A stretch of 64,000 nt of DNA from Sialis fuliginosa (GCA_961205875.1 OY540820.1:10292001-10356000); one strand, 5' to 3'. Shown: positions 46,804 to 59,702, counted from the stretch's first letter. Notes: a model not told the origin generated them from the sequence alone. Numbers and translations are program-made.

Positions 46804-47548
46804 TATATTTAAACTCACATGCCCTATTGTATAAAAATGTTTATGAAAATAAATAAATAAATTTTAACATCAAGCTAATATAATAATAATAGTAGTATAA
46901 AAAATAATTAAATCGATATTTTGTTCATTTCTCCCGCTTCGTTTGATACCGGCTATATTTTCAAAAACTCGCAATCAAATCTAATTGTATTAAAATTCTT
47001 ATAAAAGAAACGTAGGAATATAGATCAATAACAATTTGATATAATTATATATGTTTTGTGATATTCTTTATTGGAATTCAGAAAACAAAACTCAATTTGG
47101 ATTTTTTTTTACTAACAAATAAGTATATAACCTTTATTTAACTGAATTAAATAATAATATTTCAAAAAAATATTTTATAACAAATAAATATAGAAAATGA
47201 TTAAATGTATTTCATTTATATTTTAAAAGTTGGTTGAATCCAGCATATACAGCAAATGCACGATGGTCTAATTAAAGGGATGACGGCAAGTTAATTATCA
47301 AGTCTACGTTTAGGGAACCTCATCACGTAGACTACGGAGAAACAAAAGAAAAACGCGCGTCAGATAAATGTAAAAATCATCGTCGTCAAATGTTCTATCC
47401 TGTAACGAAACGAATTGTATTGCAGAATTTACTTTAGCTAAAATAACGAAGGAGAAAAGTTTAGGTTTTGGAATTTGCAGCAGTTTTTAGATTTAAAGTC
47501 ATTTGAGGGGTTCGATGCTAAAACAATTTAATATTTTATTATGAACTA
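46804..47548. other. Gene-free stretch, nothing firmly recognised
   Basis: 46,804-47,230 is very AT-rich. 47,240-47,420 is non-repetitive and GC-balanced (GTAGACTACGGAGAAACAAA, CGCGCGTCAGATAAATG). No gene or repeat was identified. Confidence 0.3.
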
Positions 47549-48320
47549 GCTACGGAATTATCGTTTAGGATTTTTGAAAAATATAGTTGAATTAGGTACA
47601 ACCACGATTAATTATTATCGTAATAATAACTAATCAAAATCAAAATTACCTAAAAAAACGAATCAGAACAAAAAATTAAAATAATTTTTGTTCTGTTTAA
47701 AAAAAGTTAATAATTGAAAACAAAATAAACAACTGCAGGCCGAGTGCAGAATCTTCCCTCTGCCCCCGCGACACATCATCATAGTTCGCGCGAATTGCCA
47801 CGAATAATATGTTACTCTATGTATATTTCAAGTTATTTCATAAACCAAAAGACCAAATTGGATGCTGTAAAGGACAAATTATATCTACATTAAGTACTTA
47901 TGACGATGAAATCATTTATTTTGATAAGGATTAATGTTTTGCAGGTCATAAATCCACGTAAACAGAACCCAAATATTTTAAATTTTCTTTGTAACATAAA
48001 AGCAGTCATTGCGGCTTAAATATAAAAGTTAGACATATGGTATAGCGGACTTTATTTTAGATCTTTTGATTCTACACAATTCTTTAATACATTATTGTGT
48101 TCAATATTGAACGGTTTAGGCAGCATATTGCAAAAAGCACGCCGGCGGCAAACTTTTTTCCGACTTGATTTACTATTATCGTCACTGCTGACCAGTGAAC
48201 GTACCTATGAATTAAAAAAAAACAGGTAAATTGGATAAGTGGTTCTCTAGTGATAAGCGCACTAACGGACAGACTGACAGAGACACGTTGAGCTTTTATA
48301 TATATATATATATATAGATG
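47549..48320 (+). mobile_element. Dispersed element family B, copy 4, ending in a (TA)n tract
   Basis: 5'-shortened copy starting at GAACTAGCTACGGAATTATC. It shares AATGTTTTGCAGGTCATAAA and TTCCGACTTGATTTACTATT with the intronic copies. It ends GAGCTTTTATATATATATAT (TA tract about 48,297-48,316). Confidence 0.8.
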
Positions 48321-48937
48321 TACATATAATACGTGGATATATAAATATCATATTGTTAAATTTTACATCAAAATTCAAAATGTTTTTTAGTTTTCAAACC
48401 ACACAACATTACATTTTAATATAAATTCACGCATCGGTAAAATTAATAATTTTTTTTAAATCGATATTTGTCAATTTCAATATTCCCCATGTGCGATCAT
48501 TATCCTCAAAGGCCTATTCCGCTTTACCCGATCCGTAATTTGTTTTATATTTATTCAGCACGGACGTGAGCGTGAAATTGCAGTAATCACTTTAATTGGA
48601 GTGTCGTAATTGTCCGATCAATATGTTTCCAAGTAAGTGCGCGTTACCGACTGTCCACAATGGGGGCGAAGCACCCTCTAGAGGGGCTGTTCGCAGAATG
48701 ACCACACACACATAGTACATTCCCTCTATCTCTCTTCTCTTCCCACAAATACCAACTCTTCACAACCAGTGGCAGTTTAATCATAATTTTGAAAGTTAAA
48801 ACTGATGTTCAGTATTATAAAAAAAAAGTACTTTTATCTGCAGTTTTAATTGCCATATTTTTCTTAATTTATTATGATTTGTATGCATTGGCGTTGAATT
48901 TGAATTTTTCGGGTCACGATCGTGATCCGACGTGAAC
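48321..48937. other. Non-repetitive segment, possible regulatory DNA
   Basis: 48,490-48,720 is unique and GC-balanced with homeodomain-type cores (AGTAATCACTTTAATTGGAG, GTCGTAATTGTCCGATCAAT). No open frame is supported. The function is inference only. Confidence 0.28.
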
Positions 48938-49625
48938 GTAAGATAATATTTATAAAGTAAGTTATGATGTTCCTTCTAATTTTATTATCTTAAAATTAAT
49001 TTTTCTATGGAAAGTTGAAATTTGAAGCATGAAATATGACTAAAAAATTTTGAATTTTAGATTTCATTTAAAGTACGTTTTTTGTATAGAAAATGAGGTG
49101 AAAAGTTGAAATTTTTAAACCGCAGGATTGTATCTCAAACCGTTTTCAAAATTTTGTGGAAAAATAGCCGTAACTTTTGAACGCGTGGATGGAATTGATT
49201 TTAGTTAACGAATTTGAAATCAGAATGTCAAAATCTATATAATGATATGTATTATACCTATAACACTTCAAAAAAATTTTGTCGAGTTTTGAAGTATTTT
49301 ACATGTTATATAGATTTTTGCACTCTGATTTCAAGTTCGTCAAATAAAATCAATTTCAACCACGCGTTCAAAAGTTACAGCTATTTTTCTCCAAAATTTT
49401 GATAAAACTGAAACTTTCAGAGGCCATATCTCGACAAAGGTTTGAGATACAAACCTGCGGTTTGAAAATTTCAACTTTTCACGTTATTTTCCATATAAAA
49501 AACACACTTTTAACGAAATCTAAAACTCAAAGTTTTTTAGCCAACTTTCATGGTTTTAATTTCATTTTTCATAGAAGTTTCATAGAAAAATTTCAACTTT
49601 TCATAGAAATATCAACTCGAATACA
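48938..49625. repeat. Foldback repeat family E, copy 2
   Basis: Inverted arms share ATAGAAAATGAGGTGAAAAG, AACCGCAGGATTGTATCTC and GAACGCGTGGATGGAATTG with copy 1 (17,105). Arms are more diverged than in copy 1. Confidence 0.7.
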
Positions 49626-50215
49626 CACAAAAGTTAATTAATAACATGATATATTAAATTTTGTCGTGAGAAAAAAATACAATTCGCGAGCAAAAATTAC
49701 TCACACGCCCAACTTAATCCAAAATGAAATTATTTGTTATGTTATTATTAAACAATTTGGATTGGCCAGGCCTGTTTTAACTAGTTATTTGTAACCCAAT
49801 TTATATCAAATTTCAAACACGCGTAATAGAAAAGAAATCAATAAATGTCTTTGTCATCGAACATTTAAAATGTAGGTAACCCGAACTCCGGATGCCTCAC
49901 CTGTGCACCGCCACTGACGGACAGATATACAGACAGACAAGTCACGCGTGCCAAACAAAACATGTAGAACGGGAGTAGTAGACAATTGTGTGGTCTTTAT
50001 TTGCTCTAGAAACAATTCATATAGAGATAATTAAATTGTTGCGCGCATTCGTGAAATTTCCATTTTAATTTTTTTTCATGGGGTAGTAAATGTTTTTTTA
50101 ATTTTTAGTCGTTTCGGGATATTTTTCTTTGTTAATAAAATGTTTTAGTTGATTAAAAATACTTACTAGGATAATAATTGTTTTAATATACATAGATATT
50201 GTTTAAGGTTATGAC
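49626..50215. other. Gene-free stretch, nothing recognised
   Basis: GACGGACAGATATACAGACAGAC near 49,917-49,940 resembles the CAGA-rich ends of dispersed retroposons. No gene seen. Confidence 0.3.
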
Positions 50216-50505
50216 TAGAGATTGGAAAAATAGTTTTTCAACTATTGCGTAAAAATACATTTATTGTAATTTTTATTACATAACTCCACCGTTTTCAGAA
50301 AACTGGTTTGATTGAACACGATTCGAAATCAACTATTTGCAACTACCTTTCCAAATATTTTAAAACTATTTGTGACACTTTTTACTGCTTCGTTTGCACT
50401 AATTATTATCAAATCGCAAAAAAAACTATTTACCAACTATTTTCCGGAAAAAAATTCAACTAGTAACTATTTCATTGAAAATAACAACTATATTTCCAAT
50501 CTCTA
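50216..50505 (-). mobile_element. hAT-type MITE family H, intact copy
   Basis: TAGAGATTGGAAAAATAGTT to TATTTCCAATCTCTA, 290 bp. It is flanked by a perfect 8-bp duplication GTTATGAC (50208-50215 and 50506-50513). This is the best-preserved copy and defines the family as hAT. Confidence 0.95.
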
Positions 50506-50544
50506 GTTATGACATATTATTAAAGATACGAATGACAAGGTAGT

Positions 50545-50966
50545 ATCAGCTCCGTTGGCGCGGGAATTGACGTCACCACAAAGACATATTCAAATGTTAT
50601 AAATGTATAAAAGAATATCAATTACAAAACAATCCTTTATTTTTATTTTTTTTCGTATTTTTGATATTTTAACAACATAAGAAGTACAAATTCGATATTA
50701 TAAAATCATAAAAAAGCTATCATATACAATTTGGTCTATTCGGGAAATGTTATTTTTACTATTTTTAAGTTGGCAATACGTTCTGTGATTCTGACAGCGT
50801 TTTATGATTTTGCAATGTACATTTTGCACTTGTGTTTTTAAAATATCAAAAATACGAAAAGAAGAATAAATAAAAAAAATTGTGTAATTGATATTCTATT
50901 ATACATTTATAACATTTGAATATGTCTTCGTGGTGACGTAAATTCCCGCACCAACGCTGATTGGAC
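50545..50966. mobile_element. MITE family D, copy 3 (both arms)
   Basis: The left arm GTTGGCGCGGGAATTGACGT and right arm ACGTAAATTCCCGCACCAAC are inverse complements, with the same interior as the 9,667 copy. Confidence 0.8.
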
Positions 50967-51046
50967 GTCCGCTACAAGCTCTGATTATTATCATTATTTT
51001 CTGTAAGTTATATATAACTTTCAAAATATACGTACAATATACATTA

Positions 51047-51402
51047 GGGTGGGCCAATTTTCCAACCAACCTCGGCTACCCCCCTACGTGAAAATACTCT
51101 TAATTCTAAGAAAAAACGCCCATGGAACTATACCTCTATATTCAACTTTAGTTCGGTGCATTTTTGATTGAAAATTTTAAGTTTGTTTCCAAAACTGGCG
51201 CAAGGTGGCGCTTAAGAAAAAAATGGATGTCAAATTCGGAATCCTCGTACCCAAGAATTGTAAATTTTCATGTATATTAACATAGATAGACTTAAAATTT
51301 TCAATATAGTTCCATGGACGTTTTTTCTTACAATTGAGAATACTTTCACGTAGGGGGGTAGCTGAGGTCGGTAAAATTCCTTCCATGCAATTTGGCCCAC
51401 CC
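51047..51402. mobile_element. Mariner-type foldback MITE family N
   Basis: The ends GGGTGGGCCAA and TTTGGCCCACCC are inverse complements bounded by TA (51045-51046, 51403-51404). The arms extend inward (CTACCCCCCTACGTGAAA against TTTCACGTAGGGGGGTAG) for about 150 bp each. 356 bp, no coding capacity. Confidence 0.88.
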
Positions 51403-51605
51403 TACTACACATAGATTTCCTTATAATGCTTAGAAACTCTACACATATTTTTTTAGCACTTTCATCCATTAAATACATAAATAAAATATAATGCAAATGT
51501 ACAAGGTAGGGGTTAAATTGTACGTAACTTATGCTGCTAACGTTTATACCGTACCAAAGTCGGCAATTTTCATTTTAAATATACTGTTCATCTGCGTAAT
51601 TTCGC

Positions 51606-51631
51606 ACACGCACACACACACACACACACGA
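51606..51631 (+). repeat. (CA)n microsatellite
   Basis: About 12 CA units with one G interruption. Confidence 0.9.
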
Positions 51632-52046
51632 ACCGCCAAATACCACAAACCGTTGAACAAGTTCATTAAGAGCCTACTGTTGCTGCATTGCGTATACAGT
51701 CTAACGCAATGAGCAGCCATCTATACAAAGGATAGTATGTAATGATGTCGGTTCTACAACGACGGTCTACGAATAGCTCTGCAACAGATAAATAACGGGC
51801 GAATCCAGAAATACTATTATTTTCACGATATATTTTTTTTTTTTGTGAAAAAATTATTAAAATATAAAACGTAAAAAAATTATAATAATATTCTTAAATA
51901 ACAGCAAGCCACATTTATTCAATAAGTGCCTTTCCAATAGATTCGCTTCGTTCCCAACTATGTATATCACTACAGCTCTGATCAACTCATGTTGTAACTA
52001 CAGACCAAAAACTTTTTTTTTACTGCAGATTAATACAAATATAAAT
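51632..52046. other. Gene-free stretch, nothing recognised
   Basis: 51,640-51,800 is GC-balanced and unique. The rest is AT-rich. No gene or repeat seen. Confidence 0.3.
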
Positions 52047-52539
52047 AAGGTACTGTATCTTGGATATGACCCCAGAATGGTTATTTTTTAATTAAATCTA
52101 CTGAATTAGAAATATTTGTTGATATTTGATTACTACCATACCAGCGAGATTTGATGACAATCGACCCATAGGTGTCAAAATGGGGGACATTAAAACTAAT
52201 TATTAGTATAATTTTTTTATTAATTATTTTATTATCATAGCAACTGCTTTACATTGTTTCAAGTTGATGATTTTTTCTTTTATATCTTTTGTGTCGTAGT
52301 ACGTAATCATTAGCAAGTGTCCATCACTGCGTACTCATTACTGGTTTTTCTTTATCCATTACTGGAGAAAAAACAAACTATAATTTAAAAAACAAACTAT
52401 ATTTGCGGACTTTGGTAATTACATTGATTAAATAAAGAGTTACTTGTTTTATTAGTAATATGAGTCCATGAGAATTACAAAAAACAAGCCCATCAATCAC
52501 AAAAACAATAAACCTTGCTCTTATAGCGGCCAGTACCTT
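52047..52539 (-). mobile_element. MITE family A, copy 10
   Basis: Reverse-orientation copy from AAGGTACTGTATCTTGGATA to TATAGCGGCCAGTACCTT. Both terminal arms have lost GGCACCAGT-type bases. Confidence 0.85.
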
Positions 52540-52980
52540 ATATTGATATTTGATATATTTTTCCATCCTAACTATTTCACGTCTAGAAAATTACAGTGAT
52601 TACGGAAGGTAACAGCAAAATTAGACATTATTAACCCTAATAAAAGAAATTACCATCTGCGAAACATAATCTTTGTCTCATTTATTAAATTGATTAAATA
52701 AAGAGTTACTTGTTTTATTACTAATATGAGTTCATGAGAATTACAAAAAAGAAGCCCATCAATCACAAAAACAGTAAACCTTGCTCTTATAGCGGCCATA
52801 ACTGGTGCCAGTACCTTATATTGATATTTGATATATTTTTCCATACTAATTATTTCACGTCTAGAAAATTACAGTGATTACGGAAGGTAACACCGAAAGT
52901 CGATTATCCAGCGAAATTATACATTATTAAACCTAATAAAAGAAATAACCATCTGCGAAACATAATCTTCGTCTCATTTT
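52419..52980 (+). repeat. ~266-bp tandem duplication including the end of MITE A
   Basis: The segment from TTGATTAAATAAAGAGTTAC (52,424) through the MITE terminus and 140 bp of flank (CACGTCTAGAAAATTACAGT, ATCTGCGAAACATAATCTT) is repeated from 52,690. It is a post-insertion segmental duplication, so MITE A copy 11 did not transpose here independently. The second unit kept ACTGGTGCCAGT where the first lost it. Confidence 0.88.
52684..52817 (-). mobile_element. MITE family A, copy 11 (terminal 134 bp, in tandem duplication)
   Basis: It ends CATAACTGGTGCCAGTACCTT. It is the second unit of the tandem duplication described at 52,419-52,980. Confidence 0.85.
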
Positions 52981-53105
52981 TCTCAAAATTATGTATATCG
53001 ATAATAATCACCCCTTAACAAAAATTATTTAAGAACTCAATCTGTATTTTTGTTAAAAATCTACATACTTATTATCGAAGTACTTATCCCTATTAGTATT
53101 ATAAA

Positions 53106-53156
53106 CCAGCTGTGCCCGCGGCTTCACTCGTGTGGACTACGGAATTATTGTTTTTA
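53106..53156 (+). mobile_element. Dispersed element family B, copy 5 (5' fragment)
   Basis: CCAGCTGTGCCCGCGGCTTC followed by TGTGGACTACGGAATTATTG matches the start of copy 1; nothing further follows. Confidence 0.65.
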
Positions 53157-53455
53157 GGTTTTTTTTACTCAAAAATGGCGACTGCAGGGGGCTCACAGGA
53201 GTAATTTATTTTGTCCACCTCCCCTCTAACTCGGTAACTACTGGCTCAAAAATCTGAAGTGAGACTACCAACGACAAATACTAAAGTCAACAATATCATT
53301 TAAAATTTTGGAAAAATAGTTAGGGGCATCATAGAATTTTTTATTTTTATTTTCATATCTAGGCATGTGGGGTGTCAAAATGTAGATCTCAATTAGTAGA
53401 ATATTACCCTCAAAAATACACCTGTGGCTCCTTACTTCGGAACCCTTAACACCCA
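53157..53455 (+). repeat. Dispersed repeat family Y, copy 1
   Basis: Shares GGGGTGTCAAAATGTAGATC, TCAATTAGTAGAATATTACC and GGCTCCTTACTTCGGAACCC with 55,145-55,340 (inverse). AAAAATGGCG(A/C)CTG(C/T)AGGGGGC also occurs at 61,285. Unclassified. Confidence 0.6.
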
Positions 53456-53973
53456 TGTATATCTTGACCGATTTTGTTTTTTATTTATCATTATTGTATA
53501 GTACAAAAATTTCACAAGTGTTCCTCACTTGACTGTCTGAAATATGATTTTAATTAACTTTCTAGTTCAATTAAAGTTCTTCTTTTAGTTCAAAATTGCA
53601 CATATTTGTAGGTAGGTTAAATCAACACCAAATAAATAAACGCAAGAACAAAAACAGAAATTTAACGGAGAAGTGGGGGAGAGGGTCACAAGATATTCCG
53701 GAACGAGAAACATTTCAATTAAAAACAAATCAACAGGGCGTGCCACGCTTGACCAAGTTCAAAGCTCTGCATAGAAATGTCAGGTCCTGGTCTCTGATTA
53801 CATCGGTAAACTACGTTAACGATGGAAAAAGAGAACACAATTCATCGTACGTCGTCTTTCTCTCTCATTTGTATTAATTGATCATTAAAATCGCTGTTAG
53901 ATTTATGTGGGGTATGTATTTAAAGCTACTGAAGAAAAACAGAGAGTAAAAGTGTAAAAATGTATAAACAAAT
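53456..53973. other. Gene-free stretch, one unsupported open frame
   Basis: A 93-codon frame at 53,596-53,877 is GC-balanced in part but has no recognisable motif, no clear splice context and a low-complexity basic start. Not annotated as a gene. Confidence 0.3.
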
Positions 53974-54171
53974 AAGGTACTAGCACCAGTTATGGCCTTT
54001 ATAAGAGCAAGGTTTACTGTTTTTGGATTAATGGACTTGTTTTTTGTAATTTTCATGAACTCATGTTACTAATAAAACAAGTAACTCTATATTTAATCAA
54101 TTTAATTATTATCAAAGTCGGCAAATATATTTTGTTTTTTAAATTATAGTCTTTTATTTTGTTTATATTTA
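53974..54171 (+). mobile_element. MITE family A, copy 12 (left ~200 bp)
   Basis: AAGGTACTAGCACCAGTTAT to TTTATTTTGTTTATATTT. It preserves the uninterrupted GCAAGGTTTACTG site that carries a family C insertion in copy 2. Confidence 0.85.
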
Positions 54172-56640
54172 TAAGGCCATAAAAGGTCTTGACGTCTTAA
54201 CCGAACTATTTTTTTTCTTACGTATTTTGAGTGCTGAAAACAAATTTGACAAAAAATTTCTTGCCATCGTCAAAATTTGCAAAAAAATATTTGTATGAAT
54301 TTTTAAAGCCTCCATGTAATTTTTTTGACCAAATCTAATAAATAACTTTAGTAAAACAGACTTTTCTCTTCAATTTTATTTCTTTGGTATCCCCTTACGA
54401 CCATTCATTACATAGTAAATTTGCGATCAAAGCAAAAACCACAATTCTTTTAACGCTTACAACTAGGAAACAAAAGATCGTAAATAAATTCCAACAAATA
54501 CGGATTCGGAAAAGTGAAAATCTTTAAAAGAAAATATAAAAATGATTAATTAAATTTGGTAAAATAAAAAAATAATCCTGGCTAACCCTTGCTCCATACT
54601 CCACCCTTTGAAAACAAAGTACATATCTTGTAAAAATTAATCAAAAACAATATTATTTTAACGTATATGATGGTTACAGTATAACGGGTTTTTTTGTCAT
54701 TGAAGAGACTATCAAAGCACAGAAGACTTCAAAGAAACTTTTTAAACTGCCTTTAATCGAGTTACTTATGCTTCAGTGAATGTCAATCTTCCATGGAAAG
54801 AATGAAGTTCACATAGACCCCTTTATCCAATTAAAATATTGTATCATGTATATGTGTATGAACATAATTTACCTATTGATATAAAATATTTTTATTTTTA
54901 AACAAAAAGCTGAACGTATTATTATTATTTTATATAACAAATCACAAAAATAAAAGGGGGGACAAAATTACTTAGTATATAATTTGATAAATATACGTCT
55001 AGAATCGAATTCCGGGTTGTCTCTCATTACTTAAAAGAAATAACTAAATTACAGACCGCCAAAGAAGCTTTGAATATCAACTTTCATTACAAAACTAGAA
55101 TTTCTCCGCATATATTACAAAAAATTCGGCCAAGACATACATAGGTGTATGTCATAAGGGTTCCGAAGTACGTACTACGTTACTATTTGGAGCCACAGGT
55201 GCATTTTATAAAAATAGGGTCATATTCTACTAATTGAGATCTACATTTTGACACCCCACTTGCCTAGATATGAAAATAAAATATTCTATGACGCCCCTTC
55301 CTATTTCTCCAAAATTTGAAATTATATTGTTAACTTTAGTATGTCGTAAAGAATTTAATGTGACTAATTAAATTATTGGAATAACTACTAATTTAGTTTT
55401 GCATACATCAATATCACAACTGCACTCCTTTAATGCCAGTAGTTAGGGACATTTTATTAGAACTAATGCGGTGGCCTTCACCCCCCTACCAATTTTAATA
55501 TTATATTTAATATACACTTATCCAAAAAATTAAAGGGACAACCAATTAAAAATTAAAGAGCTGTATCTCTGTGGAAAATGGTCGTATCGAGATGAAAAAA
55601 AAAGCATTTTAAAGCTTTAAATTTGTAGTTTTGAGATTTTTTAACTTAAATAATTTTTTTGAGTTATGTAATTTTAAGATTAGATCTAATAAACAACCAC
55701 CGCGATAACTTGATCTGGCGAAGCTTTTTAACAGTTAAAATTCCATTAAAATCGGTTCGGTACTTTGTGTTAAGTTGAAACAAAGAAAAACAAATAATTA
55801 AAATCTATCAAAAATAATTACAATTTTTTATATTTCATAAAATATCAAAAATGTATTAATTGTACAGACAGAACTTCAAATTTATAAACTAGAGTATTGA
55901 TTTACTGTAAGTTGCAAATATTATACATTAATCAAAAGTCAGAATATATTCTGTATGTACATACGTATGGTTGTGAACTATTTACTAGTTTAATATAATA
56001 ATTTCATAGTTAACAGAATGAATTCTGACACAAATGTGCAAGTTACATCTCTCTGTAATTCCCGTAACTGACATTGTATACTTGCAAACAAGCTTTGAAG
56101 ATAAGGTTTCAGTTTGATGTAGTCAACATTCATATTGTTGTGAACAAAGTATAAACAAACCCATATTTATCATATTATTATATGTATAATAATAATAAAA
56201 CTGGTATCTAATACATAACACTACATCCAAGGCCCTAATTACCACCGGAGTAGCTGGGGCGGTAAGGTTTTATTATTTATTATTTTGATTCAACACGGAG
56301 AAAATTTTTCAAAAACAAAAACCGAAAAAAATATATTTTTAAAACATTTATAGAATTATTTTTAGCGCCATTGCATAGTACATAAAAATTCTACAAAAAA
56401 ACAAAATAATGCCCCTCTACCATTTGTTGCCCACAAGATATCAATGAGTCAATTTTTATTTTTAAATGTGTTTTTTAGCCGTTTGGATTTGGAACTTGTC
56501 ACACTTACATATTTATAATCATAAGGAATATATTTTCCCAAAATTTTATTAAAATCGATTTACTATTGGTCGTTGTTAAAAAAAGTACTAATGTTTTTTT
56601 TAGGTTATGTAATAAAATTATAAGATTTTTAAATATTTGA
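54172..56640. other. Gene-free stretch containing repeat Y copy 2
   Basis: Mostly AT-rich with no supported gene. 55,145-55,340 is family Y in inverse orientation (AAGGGTTCCGAAGTACG, GAGCCACAGGTGCATTTTAT, TTGAGATCTACATTTTGACA). No other repeat was identified. Confidence 0.4.
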
Positions 56641-56712
56641 TACGTAATTCAGTACATTTAATTAAAAAATAGTCATTACTGGGGTCATATCCAAGACTGG
56701 TGCCAGTACCTT
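56641..56712 (+). mobile_element. MITE family A, copy 13 (right end fragment)
   Basis: AATTCAGTACATTTAATTAA to AGACTGGTGCCAGTACCTT, the last ~70 bp of the family with an intact terminus. Confidence 0.85.
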
Positions 56713-57442
56713 AACTATGTATTGTTTGTTTTAAATGTGTGTTCGAGAAAAAGTTCTGAATTGGCCGGCGTGAAAGATGGGAAATTATTTTAAATAAATA
56801 CAAAAACTCAGTTTCCGCCGCAAGGATCGGATTTTATTTAAAATAAATATACAAAAAGCCCAACCATAGAACTATAAAAATGCATATAAGAATCTCGTAA
56901 ACTGACCTCCACAAAACTCACCAAAAGTTAGAGAACTTTAGTTATAACAAAAAAAAAACTATAAAAAGGTTAAAGCTCAAACGTTACGGTCCTGTCAAGC
57001 TGCTGCGCACTTATACAAACCATCAAGAATGGTCGATACAGCTCGATACAAGCTTCATCTGCGTTCTACCCTTATAGCATATCGCCGCGTCTCTCTCGCA
57101 CATGCACCGTATCACAGACGGCTAGACAAGAACGGAGCATCTATAATGTTTTTAAATTGCCTTTCATCTCACTCGAATAAAAATAATATCATATCGGTAA
57201 AAAAGACAATCGAATATATTTATCATGTGTTACATAAACATTTCTCTAGATTTGGCCAGAATGGTGAATGCGTTATTCGCAACTTATAAAAATGTAAATT
57301 AGGTTATTTTAAGTTGTATTGTTTGGTATTAGGTATGTCATGTTGTATGGTAGTGAATACATTAGAATAACAGAATGGAAATTTGTTATTTATCTACTAT
57401 GAAATAGCTTTTCGTTAGATATAGTGTTAGTAGTTACTATAC
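56713..57442. other. Gene-free stretch with a GC-balanced patch
   Basis: 56,985-57,150 is GC-balanced and non-repetitive, with ACTATAAAAAGG (56,958-56,969) upstream and an 86-codon frame (57,029-57,289). The predicted protein has no recognisable feature and its second half is AT-rich, so a gene is not supported. A small unrecognised gene is possible. Confidence 0.3.
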
Positions 57443-58313
57443 AGTGGCGAGGCGTGATATTTTTAATAAGGGAAGCATATTTTGTAAAATAAGTCAAAAT
57501 GTTTCTTAAAAATAAATAAGTAAATAAGTAGGCATTAACCGTTTTAACGATTTGGTTTTTGGATAATGTTTGATTTGCGTATTAAGATGAATATTCTAAT
57601 AATATTTTTAAATTATTTATTAATTGAAATAACAGTTTTGTATTAATTTTCCCATAACGTTATAACAATATTATCTAACTAGAAATTCCGCATACAATAA
57701 ATACGCACGTAACCCCGTAGAGGGGGGAATTGAACATTTTTTTGAAAACGTAAGCAACAGACGACAGTACAATTTTGGCTTCCGAAGCAAGATATAGTTT
57801 ACGAAGTTCTTGAAATCAAGTCAATAATAACTGCACGGGAGTTCCTTTTAACCTATCCTTCCAGTGATTGAGTTTTAAATTATCGTAATTCCTAAGTGTT
57901 ATATTGTAAATTTTTGATTGTGTGTTCTCTCGCTATATTTATAAACATTTATACATTCATATAATTATTTCGGTGTACTTCAATATTAAAATCATCAGTG
58001 ATACGCTATAAATCGTCTTATTAGTTTTTAAAATAGTGTTTTTGATATTACATTATTTATTTCACTTTTTTTATTTTCTGTTTACATTTGTTACGATTGT
58101 GCACGGTTCGTTTTTTGTTGTTGTTTTTGGATTACGTTAAGATCAACTATGATTGTATAATACTTCTATGTAATTAAGGTAATTTTGTAATTAAATAAGC
58201 CTACTTATTATAAATTAATTATTGTTAATTTTTACACTGGGTTTTATTCTAATTCATTACGTTATAACGTAAGGAAAGCACTGCTTCCTCTGCTTCCATG
58301 GACGCTTCGCCAC
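57443..58313. mobile_element. hAT-like element family F, copy 2
   Basis: It begins CAGTGGCGAGGCGT and ends ACGCTTCGCCACTG, near-perfect inverse complements of hAT type. It shares AAGATGAATATTCTAATAAT and CTGCTTCCATGGACGCTTCG with 17,880-18,053. An 8-bp target duplication was not clear. No transposase frame. Confidence 0.65.
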
Positions 58314-59519
58314 TGCAACTATGTCAAGCTGAGTTTCAATTGTTTAAGTTATTTAATGTCAATTTTCCGCCTTTCCTTAGCAACATGTGGCATAAAAAGA
58401 GTTGCCAACTGACTTTTTATAAAGGATAGTCTTTTTGGGAGGATCCTTTGTCCTTGTCTATTTACAAACTGGAAAAAGGAGACATTTTGTCGTTTTTAGT
58501 GTTCTGTGAAAAATTATGAAATCACTTCGGTGGCTATCCGTCCGTCTGTCACAAGCGATTTTTTCTAGAGCCGGTTGTTAAATGTTTGCCAGCACACCTC
58601 TGGATATATCCCAAACTCTCTCACTGTTTTGGAGAAATGTTACATCATTATGTTAATACAGAATACGCGATCCATGTTCTATATCTATGATGACAACTAA
58701 TATTGTACTTGATAAAATGACTTTACTGAAAAAAAAGTCCTTTTTAAGACCCAGGCCATTTATTCGAATGTATCATTCACTCCTAAACTAACATAATATA
58801 ATTAGGTTAATTCAAACAAACTTTTCTAAACTTGATAAAATAAACAATGTAGGTGACCTTTCTTTATTTTCGATGTCGCCTGAGGATGAACAATCCATTA
58901 AAAATTTACAATACAAAACTAATCAATAAATTTATCATGTTAACTTCCCATAGATAACAATTAGTTTTAAACGCATTGAATAAAAACGAACAAAAACGTA
59001 TACTAATAGCAATTAGCTAATTGAAAGTTAAGAATAAGGTGACAGGTCATCGACGTCAAAAAGCAATTAAATCTTCAAAGTGCTAAATTTAATAAAAAGA
59101 ATAATTACATGGTTTAATTTATCTCTTGCTCGTTGATCATAGACTAAAGAAAGGGTTGAAACGAAAACACAGACAGAAAAAAACACACACCTTTTTATTC
59201 CTTGAGGAAAAATAGAGTCCCTTTGCGAACAAGACGGTTTTACACAAGTAAAATACTATCGTCTTTTGTTTTGTCTCGTACAGGGTTTTATTTGCTCTTA
59301 AAAAACTTATCTTCGTATCTCTACTGTGTATCATTTGTTGAACTTCAGTTTTCGCGTCCTTTTGTTACACACATTTTCAATTAATTTTATTAAAGCGAAC
59401 TGTATTGTTTTTGAATTCATGTTTTTTGGCTTTGCTTTAAAACCTCCATTTTTGATTTAGTAAAAAATAAGAAAGAGTCAAATTCCACTGGTTTTGCTTG
59501 GTATAAAAACAAAATATTG
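58314..59519. other. Gene-free stretch, nothing firmly recognised
   Basis: CCGTCCGTCTGTCAC at about 58,539 is a retroposon-type motif. The open frames at 59,137-59,384 overlap on opposite strands and show no motif. Confidence 0.3.
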
Positions 59520-59702
59520 TTTTGCCTAGTTTTAGCTTCTTAGTGCCCAACAAATTTGTCTTTTACTAGAGGGCATCATTTTAAATATTCAGTAAAAATT
59601 TCAAGTTTGAAGCTTATATAGTTTACGAGATATTTAGCTTTCAGTGAAAAGGACGGACGGACGACAAAGTAAAATTAATAGGGTTTCTTCAGAACCCTAA
59701 AA
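59520..59702 (+). repeat. Dispersed repeat family Q, copy 1
   Basis: TTTTACTAGAGGGCATCATT to GGTTTCTTCAGAACCCTAA, with GGACGGACGGACGAC. The inverse lies at 60,895-61,050. The shared 3' end is retroposon-like. Confidence 0.6.

Noticed and set aside
48297..48316. (TA)n tract as a promoter
   Set aside because: It is the end of a family B element and a simple repeat; nothing downstream looks transcribed.
53596..53877. 93-codon frame
   Set aside because: Low-complexity basic start, no recognisable domain, and no splice or poly(A) context.
57029..57289. 86-codon frame after a TATA-like sequence
   Set aside because: The first half is GC-balanced but the second half is AT-rich and featureless; no family resemblance.
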